The notes under the pieces are model-generated. The model made no database searches. It saw nothing but the letters and a program-made list of their open reading frames with translations, and was not told the DNA's origin. From the NCBI GenBank assembly GCA_963725315.1, contig CAVRYA010000001.1:124001-188000 (forward strand): DNA of 64,000 nt, in the 5' to 3' direction. The position numbers and the translations under genes are program-made. This document shows positions 51,731-60,407 of this stretch, one piece after another (the stretch's first letter is position 1; each line of letters opens with the position of its first letter). This DNA is from JBBRHQ01 sp963725315. GTDB lineage: Bacteria; Actinomycetota; Thermoleophilia; Solirubrobacterales; 70-9.

Positions 51731-53717
51731 GTGCTCCTTGGAGTCGACGTCGGCGGGACGTTCACGGACGCGGTCCTGATCGACGGGGAGCGCATCCACA
51801 CGGCGAAGGTGCCGAGCACCCCGGAGGATCAGTCGGCTGGAGTGATGGAGTCGGTGAGGGAGGTGCTCGAGCCGCGCCGACGGCGACGCCGACGGAGTCG
51901 AGGTCTTCGCCCACGGGATGACCGTCGGCACCAACGCCCTGCTGGAGGAGCGCGGGGCGCGCACCGCCCTGGTGGCCAACGCGGGCTTCGGCGACCTGCT
52001 CGAGATCGCTCGCCAGGACCGCCCCGAGCTCTACCGCCTCTGCACCCCGAAGCCGGCTCCGCTGGTCGAGGCCGAGATGCGCTTCGAGGCGGCGGGGCGG
52101 ATCGGGCCCGAGGGGGAGCTGGAGCCGCTGGCCGACGCCGAGGTCGATCGGGTCGCCGCCGCGGTCGCCGCGGCGGATCCCGAGTCGGTGGCGGTCTGCC
52201 TGCTCTTCTCCTACCTCGACGCCTCCCACGAGGAGCGCCTGGCGGAACGGCCTGCGGGAGCTGCTCCCCGGCGCCCACGTCTCCACCTCGAGCGGCGTCC
52301 TGCCGCGCTTCCGCGAGTTCGAGCGCTGCTCGACCACGGTCATCGACGCCTACCTCTCCCCCCTGCTCGACCGCTACCTGACGTCGCTCGGGGACGCCGC
52401 CTCGGGCGAGGGGCTGCCGCAGCCGCTGGTCATGCAGTCCTCCGGCGGGGTCGCCCCGGCCGAGGAGGCCGCCACGGCGGGCGCCTGGAGCGTCCTCTCC
52501 GGCCCGGCCGGCGGGGCGGTCGGGGCCGGCCTGCTGGCGAGGATCTCGGGCGACGGCAACGCCCTCGGCTTCGACATGGGCGGAACCTCCTGCGACGTCT
52601 GCGTGGTCGACGAGGGCCAGGTGCGGCGCACCGACGCGCGGTTGATCGCGGGAAGGGTGATCCAGCTGCCGATGGTCGACGTCCACACGGTCGGCGCCGG
52701 CGGCGGCTCGATCGGCTGGGCCGACCCCGGCGGAGCGCTGCGGGTCGGGCCCCGCTCGGCCGGCGCCGAGCCGGGCCCGGCCTGCTACGGGCTCGGCGGC
52801 GAGCAGCCGACCGTCACCGACGCCAACCTGGCGCTCGGCTACCTGGCTCCGGACTCGCGGCTGGCCGGCGGCGTCGCGCTTGAGATCGATGCGGCGCAGG
52901 AGGCCCTCGCGAGGCTTGGCGCGACCCTCGGCCTCTCCGCGATGGAGATCGCCGAGGGGATCGTCCGGGTCGCCAACCAGGGGATGGTGCAGGCGCTGCG
53001 GGTGGTGACGGTCGAGCGCGGCGTCGACCCGCGCGGCTACGCGCTGATGCCGTTCGGGGGAGCCGGACCGATGCACGCGGCGGCGATCGCCGAGGAGCTG
53101 GAGATCGACCGGGTCCTCTGCCCCCGCGCCGGCGGGGTGCTCTCGGCCCTCGGCCTCTGTGCCTCGGAGCGAAGGCGGGACACGGCGAGGACCGTGATGC
53201 TCAGCGGTCGCCGAGCTCAGCGCCGAGAGGGTCGAGGCGCAGACGGCCGAGCTGATCTCCGCCCAGCGCGGCGGCCTCGGCGAGGAGTCGCAGCCACGGG
53301 TCGTCTACGAGCTTCGCTACCGCGGCCAGGCCTTCGAGCTCTCGGTGCCGGGGCCGCCGCGGCCCGACCCCGAGGAGCTGCGGGAGCGCTTCGAGGCCGC
53401 GCACGAGCAGCGCTACGGCTACCGAGACCCCGAGGCCGAGGTCGAGCTGGTCGACATTCGCCTGGCGATGGTCGCGCCCGGCCCCGAGCCGAGGCCGGTC
53501 GCCGCCCCCTCGGAGGCGGGGCTGGCGCGAAGCTCGCGCCGGGCGCGCTTCGGGGGCGAGTGGGTCGGGGCACAGGTGCTTCGCGGCGAACCCCCCGCCG
53601 GAACCGCGGCCGCGGGCCCGGCGATCTTCGAGCTTCCCGAGACCACCCTCGTCCTCCCCCCCGGATGGGCCGCCGAGCGTCGATCCGGCCGGGACGATCG
53701 TCGCCAGGCGCGGATGA
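51731..53717 (+). CDS. HyuA-type hydantoinase/oxoprolinase A subunit, four indels
   Basis: The protein begins LLGVDVGGTFTDAVLIDG and contains HGMTVGTNALLEERG, MQSSGGVAPAEEA, GFDMGGTSCDVCVVD, VHTVGAGGGSIGW and MPFGGAGPMHAAAIAEEL. It is the ATP-dependent subunit of hydantoinase/5-oxoprolinase/acetone-carboxylase-like enzymes. Frame changes occur near 51872, 52251, 53204-53207 and before the end (about 53680). Each is resolved by dropping one base; four extra bases fit the length remainder. The restored end reads VDPAGTIVARRG and stops at 53717, overlapping hyuB (ATGA). Confidence 0.78.
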
Positions 53718-55219
53718 GCCTCGACCCGATCTCCCTCCAGGTCCTGATCGGCTCGCTGCACGCCGCCTGCGAGGAGATGGGCGCCGTGCTGATCCGGGCC
53801 TCCCACTCGGCCAACATCAAGGAGCGCCGCGACTGCTCGACGGCGCTCTTCGACGCCGCCGGCGAGCTTGTGATGCAGGCCGAGCACATACCCGTCCATC
53901 TCGGCTCGATGCCCGACGCGGTCGCGGCGGTGATCGGCCTCGAGCTGCGCCCCGGGGTCTCCTGGATCCTCAACGATCCCTTCCGCGGCGGCACCCACCT
54001 CCCCGACATCACCCTGATCAGCCCGGTCTTCGCCGGGGACGCCCTGATCGGCTTCGCGGCAGCGAGGGCCCACCACGCCGACGTCGGCGGCCCGACCCCG
54101 GGGGGGATGCCCGCCGACTCGACCGAGCTCTCCGAGGAGGGCGTGGTGATCGCCCCCACCGAGGCCGACGAGGAGACACTGATGGCGCTCGCCTCGCAGA
54201 TGCGCAACCCGAGCCAGCGGCTCGCCGACCTGCGGGCCCAGAGGGCCGCCAACCGGGTGGGAGAGACTCGACTGGGCGAGCTTGCGGAGAGCCTCGGCGC
54301 GGAGGCGCTCGCCGAGGGGACGAGGGAGATCCTCGCCTACTCCGAGCGCCGCACCCGGGCCGCCCTGGCCGAGCTGCCGGACGGCACCTACGACGCGGCC
54401 GACGTGCTCGAGGACGACGCCCGCGGCGAGGCCCGCGACCTCTCGCTGCGCCTCCGGGCGACGGTCAGCGGCGAGGAGCTGCTGCTCGACTTCGAAGGCA
54501 CCGACCCGCAGTCGGCCGGGAACCTCAACTGCCCGCTGCCCGTGACCAGGTCCGCGGCGCTGTTCGCGGTCCGCGTCCTCACCGATCCCGACGCTCCCGC
54601 CCTCGGCCGGGGCCTACAGGCCGGTCGAGATCCGCGCGCCCGAGGGCTGCCTGCTGAACGCCCGCCCGCCGGCCGCGGTCGCCGCCGGCAACGTCGAGAC
54701 CTCGAGCCGCGTCGCCGACCTGGTGCTGGCGGCGCTGGGGCAGGCGCGCGGGGGACCCGCCCAGGGGCAGGGCACGATGAACAACCTGACGCTCTCCTCG
54801 GAGGGCTTCACCTACTACGAGACGATCGGCGGCGGGCAGGGCGGCTGCCCGGACGCCGACGGGCCGAGCGCGATCCACGTGGCGATGTCGAACACGCTCA
54901 ACACTCCGGTCGAGGCGCTCGAGTCCGAGTTCCCGCTCAGGGTGAGGGCGCTGGCGCTGCGCCGCGGCAGCGGCGGGGCAGGGTCCGAGCACCCCGGCGG
55001 GGACGGGATCGCCCGCGAGATCGAGGCCCTGGCGCCGATGCGCTTCACGCTGATCACCGAGCGGCGCCGCCATCCCCCGCGGGGCCGCGAGGGAGGGGGC
55101 GACGGCAGCCTCGGGCGTAACCTGCTGAACGGCCGCGAGCTGCCCTCGAAGTGCCAGGGCGAGCTGATGCCCGGGGACAGGCTGCGGATCGAGACGCCGG
55201 GGGGAGGAGGGTACGGTAG
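53714..55219 (+). CDS. HyuB-type hydantoinase/oxoprolinase B subunit, two compensating indels
   Basis: Family features are MSLDPISLQVLIGSL, RASHSANIKERRDCSTALFD, NDPFRGGTHLPDITL, HHADVGGPTPGGMPAD and TPGGGGYG at the end. An extra C in the run at about 54600-54606 shifts the frame; dropping it gives SAGAYRPVEIRAPEGCLLNA. A missing base just before the end would restore the stop at 55217-55219. Without it the frame would run through the next gene. With HyuA it would open cyclic amide rings or carboxylate a small substrate; the exact substrate is unknown. Confidence 0.75.
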
Positions 55220-55249
55220 GAACGAGGTCGGGACTGACCCTTTTCGACC

Positions 55250-56044
55250 TTGGCTCAGCGAATCGACATCAACGGCATCACCCTCTCCTTCGAGGACACC
55301 GGCGGCGACGGCCCGGCCGTGGTATTCGCCCACGGCCTCGGCGGCTCGGCGAACGCCTGGCTGGCCCAGCTCGAGGCCTGCCGCGCGCGGGGATGGCGGG
55401 GGGTCGCATACGACCAGCGCGGGGCCGGGCGCTCGGACAAGCCCCAGGGTCCCTACTCGGTCGAAATCTGGGCCGAAGACATGGTCGGAGTTCTCGACGG
55501 CCTGGGTATCGAGCGCGCGGCCCTGGTCGGACACTCGGTCGGGTGCATGGTCTCCCAGCGGGCCGCGGTCGATCTCGGGCGGCGGGCCCGGGCTCTCGCG
55601 GTCTGCGGCGGCGCGCTCACCTGGCGTCCGGAAGCGGCGCCGGTGTTCGAGGAGCGCGTTCGCCAGGCCCGCGCCGGGCGCATGGATGAGATCGCCGAGG
55701 TGGTGGCGAGGACAGGGCTCTCGGAGCACTGCCGGGCCGAGGACCCGCGCCTTCTCGGTCTGATGCGAGAGCTGATCGCCTCAAACGACCCCACCGCCTA
55801 TGCGGAATGCTCGGCGGCGACCGCGGTGGCGACGATGGAGGGCACGGAGCAGGTGGCGTGCCCGGTCTTGGCCTTCTGCGGCTCCGCCGACCCGGTGACC
55901 CCGCCGGCCGCGGCGGAGAGGATCGCGGCCGCCGTCGGCGACGGCCGCACGGGGATCGTGGAGGGCGCGGCGCACTGGTGTCAGATCGAGGATCCGAAGG
56001 CGACGAACAACGTCCTGTTCGGCTTCCTCGAAACGCTTGGCTGA
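55250..56044 (+). CDS. Alpha/beta hydrolase
   Basis: The 264-residue protein has VVFAHGLGGSANAW (oxyanion loop HG), YDQRGAGRSDKPQG, the nucleophile elbow GHSVGC, a cap region, then CGSADPVTPP (acid) and EGAAHWCQIEDP (His). The pattern is that of 3-oxoadipate enol-lactonase-like and related carboxylester hydrolases. The TTG start at 55250 follows hyuB by 30 bases, so both may act in one degradative pathway (inference). Confidence 0.86.
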   Translation: MAQRIDINGITLSFEDTGGDGPAVVFAHGLGGSANAWLAQLEACRARGWRGVAYDQRGAGRSDKPQGPYSVEIWAEDMVGVLDGLGIERAALVGHSVGCMVSQRAAVDLGRRARALAVCGGALTWRPEAAPVFEERVRQARAGRMDEIAEVVARTGLSEHCRAEDPRLLGLMRELIASNDPTAYAECSAATAVATMEGTEQVACPVLAFCGSADPVTPPAAAERIAAAVGDGRTGIVEGAAHWCQIEDPKATNNVLFGFLETLG

Positions 56045-56079
56045 GCAGCCAATTTCCCACTCTGAAGCGGTTCCAGGTA

Positions 56080-56091
56080 CTTACCGGTAAG
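56080..56091. promoter_or_regulatory. Perfect 12-bp palindrome, possible operator
   Basis: CTTACCGGTAAG lies 33 bp upstream of the -35 element of the DUF1802 gene promoter. A short perfect palindrome at this spacing suggests a dimeric regulator (TetR- or GntR-like sites look similar). Confidence 0.45.
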
Positions 56092-56123
56092 CATAAGCCG
56101 ACTTTGTGACAGCTTTCACTTAG

Positions 56124-56152
56124 TTGCGATCGGCCGTCACTCCTCCTACAAT
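56124..56152 (+). promoter_or_regulatory. Sigma70-type promoter of the DUF1802-DUF1152 genes
   Basis: TTGCGA (56124-56129) and TACAAT (56147-56152) are separated by 17 bp, the best -35/-10 pair seen in the window. A leader of roughly 85 nt would precede the ATG at 56243. Confidence 0.65.
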
Positions 56153-56242
56153 CCGGCGCCCCGAGGGTGGTTCTTGCGGCCACTCAGGCCCCTCCACCGC
56201 CCTCCCCAGCCCGTACATCGACCTGAACAGGTAAGACCACCA

Positions 56243-56875
56243 ATGCCGATCGCATTCAAGGAATGGGCCGTCACGGTGCGTGCGCTCGCCGAGGGCGAGC
56301 AGCTCGTAACGCTCCGCAAGGGCGGCATCCGCGAGGAGAACAAGCACTTCGACCTCGAGCACGAGCGCTTCTTCCTCTACCCGACCTTCGACCACCAGCG
56401 GAACGACCTCGTCCGCCCCTCGCACCACCCCGAGCTGCGACGCGCCCTCGAGGAGGGCGTCTGGCCCGACGAGGAGCCGCCCCCGCGGGCCCTGATCCAG
56501 GACGGCGGCATCCCGCAGCCCGACCGGGTCAGGATCCGGGCCTGGGCGGAGGTCACCGACCACTTCACGGTAACCGACCGCCGCGTCGTCGACGCCCTCT
56601 CGCCCTTCTACATCTGGACCCCCGACTACGCCGAGAAGCGGCTCAACTGGAAGCGCCGCCACCCGCTGCACGTGCTGCTGCTGCGGGTCCATCGGATCCC
56701 GCGGCCGGTCACCGTCCGCGTCCGCGACGAGTACCACGGCTGCCGCTCCTGGGTCGAGATCGACCGCGACCTGCCCTTCGAGGGCACGCCGGTGATGGCC
56801 GACGCGGAGTTCGACCGCGCCAGCGAGGAGATCGAAGCGCTCTGCGCCGCCGAAGCTGAGCCGGCGCTCGCCTGA
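56243..56875 (+). CDS. DUF1802 family protein
   Basis: The 210-residue protein matches DUF1802: FKEWAVTVRALAEGEQLVTL, RKGGIREENKHFDLEHERFF, FLYPTFDHQRNDL and a C-terminal part with HPLHVLLLRVHRIPRP. The family is described as an uncharacterised cytosolic protein with nuclease-like sequence conservation; no biochemical role can be assigned here. The ATG at 56243 is the first in the conserved region. The next gene follows within five bases. Confidence 0.85.
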   Translation: MPIAFKEWAVTVRALAEGEQLVTLRKGGIREENKHFDLEHERFFLYPTFDHQRNDLVRPSHHPELRRALEEGVWPDEEPPPRALIQDGGIPQPDRVRIRAWAEVTDHFTVTDRRVVDALSPFYIWTPDYAEKRLNWKRRHPLHVLLLRVHRIPRPVTVRVRDEYHGCRSWVEIDRDLPFEGTPVMADAEFDRASEEIEALCAAEAEPALA

Positions 56876-56879
56876 CCGG

Positions 56880-57842
56880 CTGAGTCCCGAGCACTCCCTA
56901 GAGCAGGTCCTCCGCGGCGCATCGAAGGCGCTGGTCCTCGGCATGGGCGGGGGCGGCGACGTCGTCGGCGCCCTGGCCACCGCCCGCCTCTGCCAGTCCT
57001 TCGGCGCCGAGTTCGTCCTTGGAGGGGTCGCCTGGGAGCGCTGGCCGATTGACCCCCATCCCGGCCCCCGCCGGCTCGACGAGATCCTCGGCGGCCGGGC
57101 GCTGAGCGGGGCGACCGTGCTCGCCGGCGCTCGCACGCGGACTCCGCTCGGCGGCCGCTTCGCCGAGTCGGGGATGGCCGAGTTCCTCTGCTCGGAGACC
57201 GTCCTGGTGGACATCTGCGGCGGCCCCGCGGCCACCGCCGCCGGCCTCCGCGAGGCCGCCTCCGCCCTCGGCTGCGACCTGATCGCCCTGGTCGACGTCG
57301 GCGGCGACGTCCTCGCCCACGGGCACGAGCCGGGCCTCGCCAGCCCACTCTGCGACGCCGTGATGCTCGCCGCCGGGATCGAGCTGGCAGCCGAGCTGCC
57401 GGTGCTCTGCGGCGTCCACGGCGCGGGTTGCGACGGCGAGCTCAGCGCAGCCGAGGTGGACGAGCTGATCGCCGCCCTCGCACGCGACGGGTCGCTGCTC
57501 GGAAGCTGGGGGCTGACCCCGGCGCTCTGCGAGCAGATCGAGGCCGCCTGCGGCATCGTCCCCACCGAGGCGAGCGCGCTCGGCGTCCGCTGCGCCCGCG
57601 GGGAGCGGGGAACGGTCGAGATCCGCGGTGGGCGCCGCTCGGTCGAGCTCACCGCCGCGGGAGCGCTCACCTACTACTTCGACCCGCTCGCTGCGGCCGA
57701 CGCGGGGCAGGTCCCCCTGGCCGGCGCGGTGCGCGAGGCCGGCAGCCTGACGGAGGCGCGCGACGCCCTCGCCGCGCTCGGCATCCGCACCGAGCTCGAC
57801 CTCGAGGAGGCGCGGGCCCGTGGTGAGCTGCCGCCGTATTAG
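56880..57842 (+). CDS. DUF1152 family protein, apparent CTG start
   Basis: The protein has a glycine-rich N-terminal loop KALVLGMGGGGDVVGALAT, then VDICGGPAATAAGLREAA, LIALVDVGGDVLAHGHEP and DAVMLAA. A Rossmann-like nucleotide-binding fold is likely. The first ATG (56943) falls inside the glycine-rich strand and would delete ALVLG. The frame is open upstream only to a CTG at 56880 (321 codons), with no ATG, GTG or TTG between. Function unknown; it is co-transcribed with DUF1802. Confidence 0.8.
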   Translation: MSPEHSLEQVLRGASKALVLGMGGGGDVVGALATARLCQSFGAEFVLGGVAWERWPIDPHPGPRRLDEILGGRALSGATVLAGARTRTPLGGRFAESGMAEFLCSETVLVDICGGPAATAAGLREAASALGCDLIALVDVGGDVLAHGHEPGLASPLCDAVMLAAGIELAAELPVLCGVHGAGCDGELSAAEVDELIAALARDGSLLGSWGLTPALCEQIEAACGIVPTEASALGVRCARGERGTVEIRGGRRSVELTAAGALTYYFDPLAAADAGQVPLAGAVREAGSLTEARDALAALGIRTELDLEEARARGELPPY

Positions 57843-57852
57843 ACCCGCCCAC

Positions 57853-57858
57853 TAGCCT
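57853..57858 (+). promoter_or_regulatory. -10 box, leaderless-type
   Basis: TAGCCT lies eight bases before the GTG at 57867, with no ribosome binding site. Confidence 0.45.
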
Positions 57859-57866
57859 GCCCCGAC

Positions 57867-58622
57867 GTGCCCTGGGTAGAGACGGAATCGCTCAGCTTCA
57901 CCGCCCGCCACGACAGCGGCGACGCCGCCTACGCCGAGCGCACCCTGGACCGACTCGAGAACCTGCGGCTGCGGCTCGAGGACCGCTTCGACGTGGTCCC
58001 GGGCCAGATCACCGTCGTCGTCCACACCAACCCGGCCTGGCTCTCGATGGCCCACCCCTTCCTGCCCGCCGCCCGCTGGTCTGCAGCGCCGGCCGGGCGG
58101 CGCTACCTGGCCGGCTGGCCGATGGCGACCGAGCTGCACGTGCTCAACGACCCCCACATCGATCGCCGCGCCGCCGGGGAGGACTCGCGCGAGGCGCTGC
58201 GCGGGACCGCCGAGCGCCTCTACGCGCAGCTCGTCGTCGCCGCCAACAACACAGCCCTGCCTCCGTCCTGGACGCCGCGCAGATTCGTTCGCTACCTGCG
58301 CTGGGCCTGGCTGGTCGAGGGCGGCGCCCAGTACTTCGCCCGCCAGGTCGGCCTCTACCGGGCGGCGGTGATCCACCGCCTGCGTGAGGGGTCGCGGCCC
58401 TCCTTCCCGCCCTCCCGCCGGGACGCGGTGCTCCTCGGTGGGACGATCTTCGACATGCTGGAGGAGGAGCGCGGCAGCGGGGCCTGCGAGCTGCTCGTCT
58501 CCCGGCTGCATCGCGAGGGACCGGCGGCCAACCTCGAGGCCGCGTTCGACGCCCGGATGCGGGAGATCGAGTCGGGCTGGCGCGATTACCTGCGCGAGAC
58601 GGCGCGACCGACCAGCGCCTGA
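57867..58622 (+). CDS. Peptidase MA-like protein lacking the HExxH motif
   Basis: The 251-residue protein has no signal peptide. The middle contains a helix followed by WAWLVEGGAQYFARQVG, which resembles the glutamate helix of gluzincin/peptidase MA-like proteins (WLxEGxAxYF). The position where HExxH should be reads AERLYAQ, so the zinc histidines are missing and it is probably not a peptidase. A likely binding or structural role remains unknown. The GTG start is set by the adjacent -10 box. Confidence 0.6.
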   Translation: MPWVETESLSFTARHDSGDAAYAERTLDRLENLRLRLEDRFDVVPGQITVVVHTNPAWLSMAHPFLPAARWSAAPAGRRYLAGWPMATELHVLNDPHIDRRAAGEDSREALRGTAERLYAQLVVAANNTALPPSWTPRRFVRYLRWAWLVEGGAQYFARQVGLYRAAVIHRLREGSRPSFPPSRRDAVLLGGTIFDMLEEERGSGACELLVSRLHREGPAANLEAAFDARMREIESGWRDYLRETARPTSA

Positions 58623-58674
58623 GCACGCCCCCGCGGCAAGTGGGGTCGCCTTGCCGAGGGACCTCTCTGGCGTT

Positions 58675-58697
58675 ACTATACTTTCTGAAGTAGTATC
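58675..58697 (+). promoter_or_regulatory. Promoter and imperfect inverted repeat before the sulfur-carrier activating gene
   Basis: An AT-rich patch in very GC-rich surroundings contains TATACT (58677-58682) overlapped by TACTT-TCTG-AAGTA (58679-58692). A repressor site over the -10 is plausible; the layout recalls Rrf2-type sites, without proof. Confidence 0.45.
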
Positions 58698-58741
58698 CTT
58701 TGCCTTGAATTCCGACCTGGATTTAGGAGATTGAGAAGACG

Positions 58742-59922
58742 ATGGCGACGAGCGCCGAGCTTGAGCTGGAGCAGGTGAAGCAGAGGATCGAGGAGGTCAC
58801 CCCGGCGGAGGCCAGGGATGAGCTCGGCCGCGGGTGGGGTCGAGCCTGATCGACGTCCGGGAGCCTCACGAGCATCAGGAGGCCCACCTCGAGGGTGACG
58901 TGCTGATCCCCCAGGGAACGCTCGCCGAGCGCATCGAGGAGGTCGCGCCGGACACCGACCAGCGGGTCCTGCTCTACTGCCGCTCCGGAAACCGCTCGGC
59001 ACTCTCCGCGCTGGAGCTGGCCTCCAAGCTCGGATACGAGAACGTCGCCTCGGTCTCTGGCGGGATCCTCGAGTGGCAGGAGCAGGGCCTTCCGGTGGTC
59101 GAGCCCGAGGGGCTCGATCGCGAGCAGCGGATGCGCTACTCGCGCCACACGCTGCTGCCCGAGGTCGGCGTCGAGGGCCAGGTGAAGATGCTCAACTCGA
59201 AGGTGCTGCTGATCGGCGCCGGCGGCCTCGGCTCCCCCGCCGCGCTCTACCTGGCGGCGGCCGGGATCGGCACGCTGGGGATCATCGACGACGACGTGGT
59301 CGATGAGTCGAACCTGCAGCGCCAGGTGATCCACACAACCGAGCGGGTCGGGATGCCGAAGACCGAGTCGGCCCGGATCCAGATCGAGGCGCTCAACCCC
59401 GACGTGAAGGTGGTCGAGTACCGCGAGCGGATCAGCGCCGAGAACGTCCTCGAGGTGATCCGCGACTACGACGTGATCGTCGACGGGGTCGACAACTTCC
59501 CCACGCGCTACCTCCTCAACGACGCCTCGGTGCGACTGCGCAAGCCGGTGGTCTCGGCCTCGATCCTCGCCTTCGACGGGCAGATTTCGACCTTCGTCCC
59601 CTTCGAGGGGCCCTGCTACCGCTGCCTCTACCCCACGCCGCCGCCGCCCGAGCTGGCTCCGAGCTGCGGCGCCGCCGGCGTGCTCGGCGTGATGGCCGGG
59701 ATCATGGGCCTGCTCCAGGCCAACGAGGTGATCAAGCTGACCGCCGGGATCGGGGAGCCGCTGATCGGCCGCCTGCTCCTCTACGAGTCGCTCGGCACCC
59801 GGTTCACCGAGCTGAAGGTCCGCCGCGACCCCGACTGCCCGATCTGCGGAGAGAACGCGCCCGAGATCCCCGAGTCGGAGATGGGCAAGTTCCCCGACTA
59901 CGAATTGTTCTGCGCCGCCTGA
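58742..59922 (+). CDS. Rhodanese-MoeB/ThiF fusion (sulfur-carrier activating enzyme), one frameshift
   Basis: After a short helical start, an N-terminal rhodanese domain (SSLIDVREPHEHQEAH, active-site LLYCRSGNRSA) precedes an E1-like adenylyltransferase: RYSRHTLLPEVG, GAGGLGSPAALYLAAAGIG, DESNLQRQVIH, DNFPTRYLLND, and zinc cysteines in YRCLYP and CPICG. The order is the reverse of MoeZ-type proteins. It should adenylate the C-terminal glycine of a ubiquitin-like carrier and load sulfur. One missing G near 58832-58839 separates the ATG (58742, with AGGAGA upstream) from the rest. Confidence 0.87.
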
Positions 59923-59948
59923 GCCGGTCGCGTCCGCGCCCATCTGAC

Positions 59949-59954
59949 TAGAGT
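59949..59954 (+). promoter_or_regulatory. -10 box, leaderless-type
   Basis: TAGAGT lies eight bases before the ATG at 59963, so the carrier gene can be transcribed separately from the E1 gene. Confidence 0.45.
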
Positions 59955-59962
59955 CCGCCCAG

Positions 59963-60328
59963 ATGTCGACGATCAGGATCCCACCGGTTCTGCGCGCCCA
60001 GGCCGGCGGCGCTTCTGAGGTCCGCGCCGACGGCTCCACGGTGGGCGAGGCGTTGCGGGCGCTGACCGCCTTGCATCCCGACACCGAGGAGCAGCTGTTC
60101 GGCGCCGAAGGCGATCTCAACCGCTACGTCAACGTCTACCTCAACGACGAGGACGTCCGCGTGCTCGACGGTCTCGAGACCCCGGTCTCCGAGGACGACA
60201 CGATCGTCATCCTGCCTGCGATGGCCGGGGGCAGCGCAGTTGTGATTGCCGGCGCGGTGTTAGCGCCGGCAGGGGCATGTAAGGCGGCGAAGCCGCCGCA
60301 AGTTGTTCGATTGCCGGCGCGGTGTTAG
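59963..60328 (+). CDS. MoaD/ThiS-family ubiquitin-like sulfur carrier with C-terminal extension
   Basis: Residues 1-90 form a beta-grasp carrier: STIRIPPVLRAQAGG, GSTVGEALRALTALHP, NRYVNVYLNDEDVR and the end ILPAMAGG. The di-glycine (89-90) is where such carriers are adenylated and thiocarboxylated. Here the frame continues 31 residues (SAVVIAGAVLAPAG to RLPARC) into a tandem hairpin repeat before a stop at 60326-60328. It could need proteolytic trimming, or a base error may hide the true stop. The E1 partner gene lies 40 bp upstream. Confidence 0.85.
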   Translation: MSTIRIPPVLRAQAGGASEVRADGSTVGEALRALTALHPDTEEQLFGAEGDLNRYVNVYLNDEDVRVLDGLETPVSEDDTIVILPAMAGGSAVVIAGAVLAPAGACKAAKPPQVVRLPARC

Positions 60329-60373
60329 CGCCGGCAGCGGCATGTAAGGCCGCGAAGCGGCCGCAAGTTATTC
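60244..60373 (+). repeat. Tandem 65-bp repeat encoding paired hairpins, two copies
   Basis: Copy 1 starts at 60244 and copy 2 at 60309, differing at four bases. Each holds a 9-bp stem (TGCCGGCGC with GCGCCGGCA, loop GGTGTTA) and then a 6-bp stem with a GAA loop. In the second stem copy 1 has a G-C pair where copy 2 has C-G, a compensatory change. This implies selection for structure in RNA or DNA. No known family was recognised. Confidence 0.85.
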
Positions 60374-60407
60374 CGGCGGGTGCAAGAGCGGCCCCCGGAC
60401 GCGGAGT

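Noticed and set aside
54723..55763. hyuB running on through the alpha/beta hydrolase gene
   Set aside because: The translation after TPGGGGYG loses family similarity and shadows the hydrolase; a missing base before the TAG at 55217 is simpler.
60244..60373. CRISPR array
   Set aside because: Only two adjacent copies with a 65-bp period and no spacers; no cas genes nearby.
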